DNA of 41,372 bases from a virus: positions 1 to 41,372 of the IMG/VR virus record IMGVR_UViG_3300018428_002440. One strand, written 5' to 3'. A program made the position numbers and the translations under genes. A model generated the notes under the pieces. It had not been told where the DNA came from. It saw only the letters and a list, made by a program, of their open reading frames with translations, and did not search any database. This document shows positions 28,479 to 35,488 of this stretch, in pieces (position 1 is the stretch's first letter; each line of letters begins with the position of its first letter).

Positions 28479-29019
28479 CTAGTTTTTGTATCTCCTGTTT
28501 GAAATCTACCACCAATATATCTCTGGGTGTTGTGGTAGGGTAAGCACCGTGAACAACACTTCCCTCCATAATTAATAATTTTCCTGGATAGGGTAAAAAG
28601 TCTTTCATAATCAAGTTGCCATCTGGCTCTGGCAAAACAACAATCGTTGAACCATTCTTAGGATAATTAGATTTAGAAAAATTTAACACACAAGTAATTA
28701 CATCAAAAGGATCACCATGATCGTGTAATTCTTGCCATCCATTACTTCCATACCTGACCATCCATCCTCCTAATAAATCACCAAGGCGTATTGGTGCATC
28801 TTCTTTTTCTAGTGCTTTATTTCCTATCGCTTGTATATCTTTTGATAAAAGGTTAAGTTCGTCTTTAGTGAAATTTATCTGCACACCATTATGTGTGCAA
28901 GTTTCCTTGCTTTCATCTAATCCTTTTTTATCAAAAAGTGTTGAATAATCTTTATAATTAGGTAGTTCTGTTTCTACTACCCATTTTTGATAGTATAAAC
29001 TATGATGGATCTTTGTCAT
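28462..29019 (-). CDS. 2OG-Fe(II) oxygenase (prolyl-hydroxylase-like)
   Basis: 185 aa from ATG 29019; a TTG at 29034 also lies in frame. Double-stranded beta-helix: WQELHDHGDPFDVITCVLNF carries the H-x-D pair, STIVVLPEPD the middle strands, then LLIMEGSVVHGAYPTTTPRD with the distal His and ILVVDFK after the 2-oxoglutarate-binding Arg. It is distinct in sequence from the oxygenase at 10690. Start overlaps the NfuA-like gene by 20 nt. Substrate unknown; such proteins are abundant in marine T4-like phages. Confidence 0.8.
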   Translation of the reverse strand: MTKIHHSLYYQKWVVETELPNYKDYSTLFDKKGLDESKETCTHNGVQINFTKDELNLLSKDIQAIGNKALEKEDAPIRLGDLLGGWMVRYGSNGWQELHDHGDPFDVITCVLNFSKSNYPKNGSTIVVLPEPDGNLIMKDFLPYPGKLLIMEGSVVHGAYPTTTPRDILVVDFKQEIQKLDDPNN

Positions 29020-29326
29020 TGTCCCAATCTTCAAACATAAAAGGATCTGTATAGTAAGGATCTACCATTGATCTAGGATCATCTTGTGCTTCTATGGAAA
29101 CAATTTCTGGGACATAATGTTTTAACATATTCTCAACACCTAATTTAAGTGTCATAGTACTTCCTGCACAACCTGAGCAAGCTCCTCCTAGTTCTAACAA
29201 TAAGTGTCCTTTGTGGTAATTTATAAATTCAACATTTCCGCCGTGACTAGCAACTGCCGGTTTTACATTTTTTTCTAATAAATCTTTTATCTGTTCTATA
29301 ATTTCCGCATCTGGTCTATCAGACAT
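29000..29326 (-). CDS. nfuA: NfuA/NifU C-terminal-type Fe-S carrier
   Basis: 108 aa, a stand-alone Nfu domain. VKPAVASHGGNVEFINYHKG then LLLELGGACSGCAGSTMTLK contains the C-x-x-C that binds a bridging [4Fe-4S] cluster in a dimer; LGVENMLKHYVPEIVSIEAQ completes the domain. No A-type N-terminal domain. Transfers clusters to apo-enzymes; with SufE (40093) the phage supplies two parts of Fe-S delivery. Own sigma70-like promoter (29350-29378), suggesting early expression. Confidence 0.92.
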   Translation of the reverse strand: MSDRPDAEIIEQIKDLLEKNVKPAVASHGGNVEFINYHKGHLLLELGGACSGCAGSTMTLKLGVENMLKHYVPEIVSIEAQDDPRSMVDPYYTDPFMFEDWDNDKDPS

Positions 29327-29349
29327 AAAGTTTGCTCCTAATTTTACTT

Positions 29350-29378
29350 AGTATAAAGCATAAACTGTTGATTGTCAA
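29350..29378 (-). promoter_or_regulatory. Sigma70-like promoter for nfuA
   Basis: Minus strand TTGACA (29373-29378), 17-bp spacer, TATACT (29350-29355), 24 nt before the nfuA ATG. Confidence 0.75.
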
Positions 29379-29385
29379 GTGGTTT

Positions 29386-29784
29386 TTAAAGTTTATTGCC
29401 TAAGTCAGTAGCTGACTTGGCCATTTGACTAACTTTATCACCTTCTGGTTCTTGCTCAGGAGCACCAGAATCTATGGTTTGAGCTGTCTTAGGCTCAACA
29501 CCTTCTTGCGAAAAGTTTTGTGTCATTGTTTTGATTCTTGGATCTGTGTCGTAGGCGGCTTTAAATGTACCATAGTCGAATTGTTCACCGCCTACATTTT
29601 GCATAAGTTTGTTAAGGTCAAGATTTTTTGAGCCTTGTTTGATTGATTCTTTACTAGGTTTAGCAAAATGTAAAAAAACAGATTCGCCTTTTTGATCTGC
29701 TGAATTAATAACTGTTCTTAAAACTTGAACTAGCTTGGCTGAGCTGCCTTCGTCTTCTTTTAATAAAATATCAGACACTAGCAT
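29386..29784 (-). CDS. Small virion-type protein with capsid-targeting-like start (132 aa)
   Basis: Starts MLVSDILLKE-DEG, a short amphipathic N-terminus with an L-x-E site like T4 prohead-protease targets. The rest, LVQVLRTVINSADQKGESVF then LNKLMQNVGGEQFDYGTFKA, is helical with an acidic C-terminal tail (PEQEPEGD). No family recognised. Lies 8 nt after the scaffold-like gene at 29793, at the end of the virion gene cluster. Confidence 0.65.
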   Translation of the reverse strand: MLVSDILLKEDEGSSAKLVQVLRTVINSADQKGESVFLHFAKPSKESIKQGSKNLDLNKLMQNVGGEQFDYGTFKAAYDTDPRIKTMTQNFSQEGVEPKTAQTIDSGAPEQEPEGDKVSQMAKSATDLGNKL

Positions 29785-29792
29785 GTCTAATC

Positions 29793-30749
29793 CTATTTCT
29801 TTTTTGAAAGTATTGTGCCTAGTCTGCGACTAGTTTCGATCATTTTACGTTTTTGAATTATGCTTTCACGCTTATCTCTGCCTGCTTCGTCTTCACCACC
29901 TGCAGCTGGTTCTGATGCGCCAAAGTCATCTCCACCCTCTGCGTCAACAGTTGGTTCCATCTCTGCCTCAGGAGCAGCATCATCAGTTGCCATTCCTTCT
30001 GGTTCTTCGGCACCCATGTCTTGTGCAGGTTCTGCTTCGCCTGTCAGCTGGCCTACGCCACCTGTGAGTGAGCCACGTGTGCTTTCTAGTGCTGTGTATA
30101 AACTTTCTAATGCTGGCTTAACTGTTTGTATAAATGATTGTGATTGTGCTTCACCCATTTCATCGCGTATTGCATCACCTAATTCTAGCATTGATTCTGA
30201 TTGCATTTCTGCTGTGTCTTCCATCCAGCCTGTAATTCTATCTACCATGTCCTTAGCGGCCATTACAATTTCTGCTTTGTCTTCTTCACCTTCAACTAAT
30301 GTTTGAAAATAGTTGTTTATAATTTCTTTACCTTCATCTTTTTTCATGTGCTTCCTCAACTGCGGTGGTACTTTACTTAGGTCCTTAGCTTTTTTCTCTT
30401 TAGGCTTTGCATCTTTGCCTAGATCGTTTTTGCCTTTGCCATCTTGTGCATAATCTGGAACACCATCTTTGTTTTTATCAGGCATTTTTTCTTCAACTGA
30501 TGCTTCAGCAACAGCGGCATTTAATACGTCAAGAAATAGTTTGTTTTTTTGATATCTATCACTAGTATTCAATGAATCAAAACTTTCGTTAGTTTCAAAT
30601 TGACTTAGTGTAGTACGTAATTTGTTTCTAGCATCTTCTAACTGTTCTAGTGTAAATGCTTCTAAATTAATCTTTTTACCAAACCTTGCGGCAAGGCTTT
30701 CGTTCAAGGACTTTGCTGTCATTGGTTTTGAAATTTCTCTAATATTCAT
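29793..30749 (-). CDS. Prohead-core/scaffold-like acidic protein (318 aa)
   Basis: N-terminus MNIREISKPMTAKSLNE-SLA (with an L-N-E site), then NLEAFTLEQLEDARNKLRTT and YQKNKLFLDVLNAAVAEASV, a central KNKDGVPDYAQDGKGKNDLG / LSKVPPQLRKHMKK segment, long acidic helices, a Gly/Ala/Glu/Asp-rich disordered stretch (about 225-285) and a basic C-terminus (RKMIETSRRLGTILSKKK). Highly charged, helical, low complexity: typical of phage head-core or scaffold proteins. Similar proteins (EQLEDARNKLRT...KLFLDVLNA) are known in marine T4-like phages without firm function. Own late-type motif upstream. Confidence 0.7.
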   Translation of the reverse strand: MNIREISKPMTAKSLNESLAARFGKKINLEAFTLEQLEDARNKLRTTLSQFETNESFDSLNTSDRYQKNKLFLDVLNAAVAEASVEEKMPDKNKDGVPDYAQDGKGKNDLGKDAKPKEKKAKDLSKVPPQLRKHMKKDEGKEIINNYFQTLVEGEEDKAEIVMAAKDMVDRITGWMEDTAEMQSESMLELGDAIRDEMGEAQSQSFIQTVKPALESLYTALESTRGSLTGGVGQLTGEAEPAQDMGAEEPEGMATDDAAPEAEMEPTVDAEGGDDFGASEPAAGGEDEAGRDKRESIIQKRKMIETSRRLGTILSKKK

Positions 30750-30770
30750 CAGTTCTTCCTAACGTATAAT

Positions 30771-30779
30771 ATATTTATT
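30771..30779 (-). promoter_or_regulatory. Late-type promoter motif before the scaffold-like gene
   Basis: Minus strand AATAAATAT, 21 nt upstream of ATG 30749; GGAAGAACTG serves as ribosome site. Confidence 0.5.
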
Positions 30780-30786
30780 TATCACT

Positions 30787-31203
30787 TTATATAATTAAAT
30801 AGTTCATAAGTTGATGCCTGGCTTGATGTGTTTTTTCAAGAGCTATTTCCAGACGTGTTTCAGCTACCTCTTTTTTTAGTTCATCTTTGCTTTTTTCTAT
30901 GGTATTTTTATAAAATAGACTATCTAAATGATGTTTTGCCACATTATGATCTAAATTTTCAATATCAGGCCCTGATTTTGTTTTGTATATAATGCTGTGT
31001 GCATAGGCCACAGCACCTGTTTTGCTGTAAAAAGACTTTAATTTCTTGTTTTCCTTACAATCATACAACAAATAACCATGGCTGCTTTTACGGATTATAA
31101 TATGCTTAATCCGTATGCTGTTGCCTTTTTGATAAGGTATAACAGAGAGATCAACGCTGTTTACTATATCTTCTAACTGTTTTAATATGTGTGGTTCAAT
31201 CAT
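30787..31203 (-). CDS. Hypothetical phage protein (138 aa)
   Basis: MIEPHILKQLEDIVNSVDLS then IRIKHIIIRKSSHGYLLYDC and AVAYAHSIIYKTK, ending in a long Lys/Glu-rich helix (KSKDELKKEVAETRLEIALE). A small alpha/beta domain followed by a coiled tail. The Y-L-x-Y-D segment and A-x-A-x-A-H-S helix look conserved among marine phages by recollection; function unknown. Overlaps the upstream small gene by 8 nt. Confidence 0.65.
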   Translation of the reverse strand: MIEPHILKQLEDIVNSVDLSVIPYQKGNSIRIKHIIIRKSSHGYLLYDCKENKKLKSFYSKTGAVAYAHSIIYKTKSGPDIENLDHNVAKHHLDSLFYKNTIEKSKDELKKEVAETRLEIALEKTHQARHQLMNYLII

Positions 31204-31399
31204 TTCGCATAACCAAAAAGAGCCCTTCGTTGCGTACTTTACTTACTAAACTTTTCTTTACTAAGTTGTCAATTATGACTTGTTCTCTTTCTGAATATGC
31301 GTGTAAAGGATGCGGGGTAGCATCCATTTTAAGCAATAATTTTGCTTCTTCGTTCGTTGTGTAAATCGTAAAATCTTGTATAAGTTCGTTGATTTTCAT
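31196..31399 (-). CDS. Small protein with tag-like start, possible winged helix (67 aa)
   Basis: MKINELIQDFTIYTTNEEAK then LLLKMDATPHPLHAYSEREQ and VIIDNLVKKSLVSKV. The start resembles the M-K-I-x-E-L tag seen in its neighbours but lacks a clear (I/L)-x-E cut site. The remainder (SEREQVIIDNLVKKSLVSKV then GLFLVMRN) could be a winged-helix motif. TAATG overlap with the upstream gene. Confidence 0.6.
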   Translation of the reverse strand: MKINELIQDFTIYTTNEEAKLLLKMDATPHPLHAYSEREQVIIDNLVKKSLVSKVRNEGLFLVMRND

Positions 31400-31647
31400 T
31401 ATATTGGTTGTTTCATTACTACCTTAGATCCGGGCTTTATACCATTGTCAACATTGCCAGCTGATTTAGGATCAATTACAAATCGCTTGCCTGATGCATC
31501 GCTAGGATCTTTTTGTATCATGCCTGGCTTCTTAGGATCCCTTGGTATCTTTGTTTCAATACCGCTTTTAGGATCTTTCAAAACAACTGTTTTATCATCT
31601 GCTGACATCACATCTAATTCTTGTTCTAATAATTCACTTATTTTCAT
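31399..31647 (-). CDS. Small virion-type protein with capsid-targeting-like start (82 aa)
   Basis: Begins MKISELLEQE-LDV, close to the T4 capsid-targeting pattern with L-x-E. The body is short and polar, with KDPKSGIETKIPRDPKKPGM and IDPKSAGNVDNGIKPGSKVV, suggesting an extended beta segment or flexible linker. Not recognised. Overlaps both neighbours (4 nt and 1 nt). Confidence 0.6.
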   Translation of the reverse strand: MKISELLEQELDVMSADDKTVVLKDPKSGIETKIPRDPKKPGMIQKDPSDASGKRFVIDPKSAGNVDNGIKPGSKVVMKQPI

Positions 31648-31946
31648 TTGAACTTCTTCCTTCCAAAAGGGGACGATTTTGGCTTGTTTAATCTAGTTAG
31701 CCTTTTAGCTGCAGGATTAGCCCTTCTTGCGATTTTAGATTTTACCTTGATTTGTCCACTTCTTTTATTTTTTGTTTGTTTTAAGCCAATACTTTTCTTT
31801 ACATTGATAGGCGCATTACAAGCTGCAGGACTTGCTCTTACTTGTCCTTTTCTAGGTCCATATGTACAGCGAAACTTGCGTGTTTGTTTACCGCCGCTTC
31901 TGCTCCATACCCTAGTTGAACCTTCTAATATTTCTACTACTCTCAT
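31644..31946 (-). CDS. Basic head-type protein with RKxRCTxGxRKG domain (100 aa)
   Basis: Tag-like start MRVVEILE-GST, then a very basic domain: RKFRCTYGPRKGQVRASPAA, CNAPINVKKSIGLKQTK, and RRANPAAKRLTRLNKPKSSP. The same domain, with both Cys conserved, forms the C-terminus of the next gene (31943-32857). About one third Lys/Arg, so it probably binds packaged DNA, like T4 internal proteins. Overlaps its neighbours by 4 nt each. Function not known; the two Cys may form a knuckle or disulfide. Confidence 0.68.
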   Translation of the reverse strand: MRVVEILEGSTRVWSRSGGKQTRKFRCTYGPRKGQVRASPAACNAPINVKKSIGLKQTKNKRSGQIKVKSKIARRANPAAKRLTRLNKPKSSPFGRKKFK

Positions 31947-32857
31947 CTTGAACTCTTATTTAGTTGTGCGACTCTACGACTTACAGGACTTACACGTTTT
32001 GTACGTCTTGCTTTTCTCGCCATTCTATTACCAAGTCTTGCTTTTGTTTTTTTAAGAGCAATTCTTCTTTTGATATCTTTAGCCTTAAAACATTGTGCTG
32101 GCTGTGAAACAACTCTTCCTTTTCTACTGCCTCCTGTGCATCTATATTTACGCACAACTTTTTGTCCAGACTTTGCCCAAACTTGTTTTTCTTCTAAACT
32201 TTCATTATCTAATGAGTCTAAAGCATCTTTTGCAATAGATGTTATATCGTCATCTTTGTTTTTAGATTTTTCTGGCATTGGCATCCCTGAACCATCTACA
32301 ACAGGACCGTCTGGATTACCTGGAGGTGTGCCATCTACAAAAGGAACAATAGGTGCTAGATACAACGTTTCTTTTCTAAACCTTACAAAAACAACTTGAT
32401 GTGTGTCTTTGAGTTCTTCATACTTTTCAGGAGTAAATTTGAAAATATAATCTTTAAGTTGCCCTAGTAAAAGTCGATTTACTTCTTTAGGATCGTCTGG
32501 AGTACCTTCTTGAGGCGTAGTTCCAAAGTAAATATCTCCTACAATTTGTATCATTTTATTGATTGTATTTTTACCAGGATCTCCGTCAACAGTCAAGTCA
32601 TTATCTTTTTGAAAGTTCATAACACCTCGGGCTGTTTTACGGCCAAACCAACCATCTGCTTTGCCTACATTATATCCTAAATCGTTAAGAATATATTGGA
32701 CATTTTTTAATTCGTCAGTCTGTATAGAGCCTTTTTTTGTTTTGCGCCATTGACTTGATGAAGTATCTATAGACTGGAGTATAGCCAAAGAGGCCTTTGC
32801 CATTTCTGGGTCCATCTTTTCCATGATGATTGATGAGATTAATTGTCTTACAAACAT
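31943..32857 (-). CDS. Peptidoglycan-binding domain plus basic C-terminal domain protein (304 aa)
   Basis: N-terminus MFVRQLISSIIME-KMD (I-M-E site). Residues about 50-105 form a PG_binding_1 repeat: LKNVQYILNDLGYNVGKADG then WFGRKTARGVMNFQKDNDLT. A central acidic region (DIYFGTTPQEGTPDDPKEVN and on) leads to a Pro/Gly linker and a C-terminal basic domain, VVRKYRCTGGSRKGRVVSQP then AQCFKAKDIKRRIALKKTKA, homologous to the neighbouring 100-aa protein. The combination suggests a virion protein that contacts DNA and, on entry, the cell wall. A perfect TATAAATAC late motif and GGAG ribosome site precede it. Confidence 0.78.
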   Translation of the reverse strand: MFVRQLISSIIMEKMDPEMAKASLAILQSIDTSSSQWRKTKKGSIQTDELKNVQYILNDLGYNVGKADGWFGRKTARGVMNFQKDNDLTVDGDPGKNTINKMIQIVGDIYFGTTPQEGTPDDPKEVNRLLLGQLKDYIFKFTPEKYEELKDTHQVVFVRFRKETLYLAPIVPFVDGTPPGNPDGPVVDGSGMPMPEKSKNKDDDITSIAKDALDSLDNESLEEKQVWAKSGQKVVRKYRCTGGSRKGRVVSQPAQCFKAKDIKRRIALKKTKARLGNRMARKARRTKRVSPVSRRVAQLNKSSR

Positions 32858-32873
32858 TGCATACTCCTATGCA

Positions 32874-32882
32874 GTATTTATA
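32874..32882 (-). promoter_or_regulatory. Best-match late promoter (TATAAATAC)
   Basis: Minus strand TATAAATAC, followed by TGCATAGGAGTATGCA and the ATG at 32857. Exact match to the T4 late consensus TATAAATA. Confidence 0.7.
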
Positions 32883-32887
32883 CAACT

Positions 32888-33130
32888 TTAATTGAAGTTT
32901 ATTAATAGAACGATAATGGTTGAAAGTAGGCCTGCAACAATAGTTCCTGTTGCACCTATGATAACTTTGATCATGCTCTTGTTGCCGTGTTGTATATCTT
33001 GATGAACATGCTCTAACTTCTTCTCTACTGCTGTTAGACGTGACTCAAGATTCTCATAACGCTGTTGACAAAGGTCAACATGGGCTTCAAGATTTTCTCT
33101 TTCTAGTTCTGTTGTTCTGGCTCTTGCCAT
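32888..33130 (-). CDS. Coiled-coil plus C-terminal membrane-span protein, XhlA/holin-like (80 aa)
   Basis: MARARTTELERENLEAHVDL then a heptad coiled coil (YENLESRLTAVEKKLEHVHQ) and one C-terminal membrane span (VIIGATGTIVAGLLSTIIVL). This layout matches small phage XhlA-type or Rz-like membrane proteins involved in lysis, and also tail accessory proteins. No partner holin is adjacent. Ribosome site GGAGAG before ATG 33130. Confidence 0.65.
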   Translation of the reverse strand: MARARTTELERENLEAHVDLCQQRYENLESRLTAVEKKLEHVHQDIQHGNKSMIKVIIGATGTIVAGLLSTIIVLLINFN

Positions 33131-33210
33131 CTTATTATCTCTCCGTTCCTTATTTCTCGTGGAAGGGGCCTAAATATGCCTTGTGATGTAATGTTTGCCT
33201 AAATTATAAC

Positions 33211-33220
33211 ATTATTTATA
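33211..33220 (-). promoter_or_regulatory. Late-type promoter motif
   Basis: Minus strand TATAAATAAT, in the 103-nt gap between genes, about 80 nt before ATG 33130. The gap also has GGCATATTTAGGCCCC of no clear function. Confidence 0.45.
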
Positions 33221-33233
33221 ATAATATCTGACT

Positions 33234-33626
33234 TTAATTATCAGATAGTTTAAAAACAATATTTCGTTCTGTTGCGTCTTTTGTTCTAAAAGCATGATTA
33301 TTTATAGACGCTGTTTCATTTAATCCTGTAATAATAGGCACTAAATCAAAGTCATCGGTTAGTGTTTTTTCCGTGACTGCACCTTCGTAATTGTGCTCAA
33401 ATATAAATTCCCAATATCGTTGTTTGCCTGTAATTGCTGATCCAAATCCTATATCACTAACGTCATCTACTATTGCTTTGCAGGATATTGTTTCTATATT
33501 CACCCTCATGCCAACGGTTTGCAACATGGTCAAATAGTTTGCTTGCTGATTGCGAGCAAGTTTATCATCTTGCTTGCGAGCGTTGGTTTCGGTGATGTCT
33601 ACTACGGTGATCAGGGTGACTCTCAT
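33234..33626 (-). CDS. Conserved marine T4-like phage protein (130 aa)
   Basis: MRVTLITVVDITETNARKQD then DKLARNQQANYLTMLQTVGM, RYWEFIFEHNYEGAVTEKTL and DDFDLVPIITGLNETASINN. I recall this family (MRVTLI-x-V-x-D-x-TETxARKQDD...LVPVIxGLxET) in marine T4-like phages, where its role is unknown; it is next to virion genes and may be structural. No Shine-Dalgarno is seen: the ATG lies 4 nt after TTAAATAC, a late-like motif, so the message may be leaderless or the start is misplaced. Confidence 0.75.
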   Translation of the reverse strand: MRVTLITVVDITETNARKQDDKLARNQQANYLTMLQTVGMRVNIETISCKAIVDDVSDIGFGSAITGKQRYWEFIFEHNYEGAVTEKTLTDDFDLVPIITGLNETASINNHAFRTKDATERNIVFKLSDN

Positions 33627-33651
33627 GACAGTATTTAACGGTCATAAAAAA

Positions 33652-33674
33652 AGCGCCACTGCAAAAGTGGCGCT
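33652..33674 (-). terminator. Rho-independent terminator
   Basis: Inverted repeat AGCGCCACT / AGTGGCGCT (9 bp, 5-nt loop) with a run of seven A on plus (33646-33652), i.e. a U-tract on the minus RNA. It ends the 33698-34093 transcript. Confidence 0.9.
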
Positions 33675-33697
33675 TTCTTCTAGTATTAAAACTATTC

Positions 33698-34093
33698 TTA
33701 CATTCCGAATAGGTCTGACTGTAGTGTGACAGTTGTTGTACCTGTTGTACCGCCGTCTGTGTAAACACCAGAACCTGCAACGATTACACCTGGTGTACCA
33801 GCTGCGTCAAAGTGACGACCGATATCAGTTGCAATAGTGTCGATTGATGTTGAGTGACCGTCTGCAACTATAATTGCTTCACGCCCGTTTGCGTCCCACT
33901 GGAAAATGTGTACTGGTGCACCCATTGTTTCCATTACTTGCTGTACGCCTGCTGCGTTTAGGTCTGTTGTACGTCCTGAGTTAGAAAGAACAACTTTGTA
34001 CACAACCATTTGGTTAGTTTGTACAACTGTGTTAAGTGCTGTTGCACTTGGATTGTCACGTGTCACGTCACGTGTAATTGATGATATTGCCAT
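33698..34093 (-). CDS. Small repetitive virion-type protein (131 aa)
   Basis: MAISSITRDVTRDNPSATAL then VVQTNQMVVYKVVLSNSGRT, VHIFQWDANGREAIIVADGH and a Gly/Thr-rich end (TDGGTTGTTTVTLQSDLFGM). Beta-rich, no Cys, low Lys: like a head-decoration or tail-tube-associated protein. Monocistronic with a late-type element and hairpin in the leader and a strong terminator, which suggests high expression and so a major structural protein. Family not recognised. Confidence 0.72.
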   Translation of the reverse strand: MAISSITRDVTRDNPSATALNTVVQTNQMVVYKVVLSNSGRTTDLNAAGVQQVMETMGAPVHIFQWDANGREAIIVADGHSTSIDTIATDIGRHFDAAGTPGVIVAGSGVYTDGGTTGTTTVTLQSDLFGM

Positions 34094-34120
34094 TTTATTT
34101 CTCCTTTATCTTAATGACAT

Positions 34121-34157
34121 ACACTACGCTCAGTAGTGTTTGTATAATATTATTTAG
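34121..34157 (-). promoter_or_regulatory. Late-type motif and leader hairpin
   Basis: Minus strand CTAAATAATA (about 34148-34157) followed by a hairpin ACACTAC-TGAGC-GTAGTGT (34139-34121) and then AAAGGAG before ATG 34093. The stem may stabilise a highly expressed mRNA, as 5' hairpins do for T4 gene 32-type messages. Confidence 0.5.
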
Positions 34158-34175
34158 TCTAAGATAAAAAAATAG

Positions 34176-35039
34176 CTATTTTAAGGTCTTTTTCGCTCGA
34201 TTTTGAATAGATCTGAACATATTGATATAACTAGGACCTGCTCTCACTACGTCATCTAGTGCTTTAATAGCTGGCAAATAGGCTTTTACCATATTTCCAG
34301 GTATTGGTTTTCCTTGGGCTGCAAGTTCTAAAAAACCTTTTATCAGCATTATATTTTCTTTACCAACTAGGTACCTATAAAAAACATAGTCTCTACTTGC
34401 GGCACTTGTGTCAGGAATACTTATTACTGGTTCGTTATCTTTTACCCAGTTGCTTTCTAAACCTGCTCTACTGCAATACATTTCTAGTTCATCTATAACA
34501 TCACTGCTTCTTAATTTAGCGCGGCCTGCATATAATAGTTTTGTAGCTGTGACTTTTTTCTTTTCAATATCTAATGTGCGCCAGTTAGTTATTGACCTAC
34601 GAATCATTTTATATTCATTATTAGATATACCAAGCACTCTTTCTAATTTTACAAATAGTTGAGTACTAGATGGTTTAGATCCTGTTGCAATCTGTTGTAG
34701 AAAAGCCTTAACATTATCTACTGGAAGGTATGTATTCATTCTTGAACGTCTTGCGGCTCCTGGATCTTTGAGTTTATCTAAAGCTCGTTCATCTCCAGTC
34801 ACAAAATAAATGAAGTTGTATAGGTCTGTACCACTTATTTTAAAACGTTCATAATTACTGCTAAGGCTCTTCCTACAATAGTCCCTTATAGTTGAAGTTG
34901 CTTTAGGGAAATTTGTAAGTAAATCAAGAACAAGTAAGTGCAAATATAATCTTTCGCAACAGTCTTTGTATGTCAGAACTTTCATGTTCTGATCATTGCG
35001 AGTCATTCTTGCTTCTTCAAGTTCTTGTAAAAATTGCAT
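34176..35039 (-). CDS. Helical virion-type protein with tag-like start (287 aa)
   Basis: Begins MQFLQELEE-ARM (L-x-E). Helical throughout: YKDCCERLYLHLLVLDLLTN, IRDYCRKSLSSNYERFKISG, TDLYNFIYFVTGD, LFVKLERVLGISNNEYKMIR and MLIKGFLELAAQGKPIPGNM. No catalytic motif seen; basic pI likely. It is the last gene of the overlapping run 38526-34176 and overlaps the next by 1 nt. Function unknown; virion or capsid-internal by context. Confidence 0.65.
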   Translation of the reverse strand: MQFLQELEEARMTRNDQNMKVLTYKDCCERLYLHLLVLDLLTNFPKATSTIRDYCRKSLSSNYERFKISGTDLYNFIYFVTGDERALDKLKDPGAARRSRMNTYLPVDNVKAFLQQIATGSKPSSTQLFVKLERVLGISNNEYKMIRRSITNWRTLDIEKKKVTATKLLYAGRAKLRSSDVIDELEMYCSRAGLESNWVKDNEPVISIPDTSAASRDYVFYRYLVGKENIMLIKGFLELAAQGKPIPGNMVKAYLPAIKALDDVVRAGPSYINMFRSIQNRAKKTLK

Positions 35040-35476
35040 TAGTAATTTACACCTACATTACTGCTTCTGTTTTGTAAAGCCATTTTTGTTGAGCTTGACA
35101 TATAATTTGCAATGTAGTACTGTTGCATACTTTTACCGTCGTTAGCATCTAAGAAAGGAGTTAGGCCAACTTTAGTTGTAATGTCTTTTGAAAACTTTGC
35201 TTTCTCCTGTCTATCACTGCCATTAACTGGACTACGTTTTAATAATTGCATTAGAGCATTTGCTTGGTCAGGTGTCACTTTGATATCTGATCCATCTTTA
35301 GTTTTTACGCTGTCTATGGGATTTGGATTTCCTCTGCTGTCTAGAATTTTTCCTAATTGATCAACAATTGAAAAATCATCTCCGCCCCCATCATCGTCTC
35401 TATCTAGTTCCTTACCGTAGTTTTTAAGACCTAGATCGTCGAAGTCACCTTCTTTTAATATGTCTTGTATTTTCAT
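35039..35476 (-). CDS. Small virion-type protein with tag-like start (145 aa)
   Basis: Starts MKIQDILKE-GDF (L-K-E site), then an acidic linker (DRDDDGGGDDFSIVDQLGKI), a short domain TKDGSDIKVTPDQANALMQL and a C-terminal Ser/Asn-rich end. Not recognised. Sits between the ligase-like and helical genes. Confidence 0.62.
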   Translation of the reverse strand: MKIQDILKEGDFDDLGLKNYGKELDRDDDGGGDDFSIVDQLGKILDSRGNPNPIDSVKTKDGSDIKVTPDQANALMQLLKRSPVNGSDRQEKAKFSKDITTKVGLTPFLDANDGKSMQQYYIANYMSSSTKMALQNRSSNVGVNY

Positions 35477-35488
35477 TTCATACCTTCC

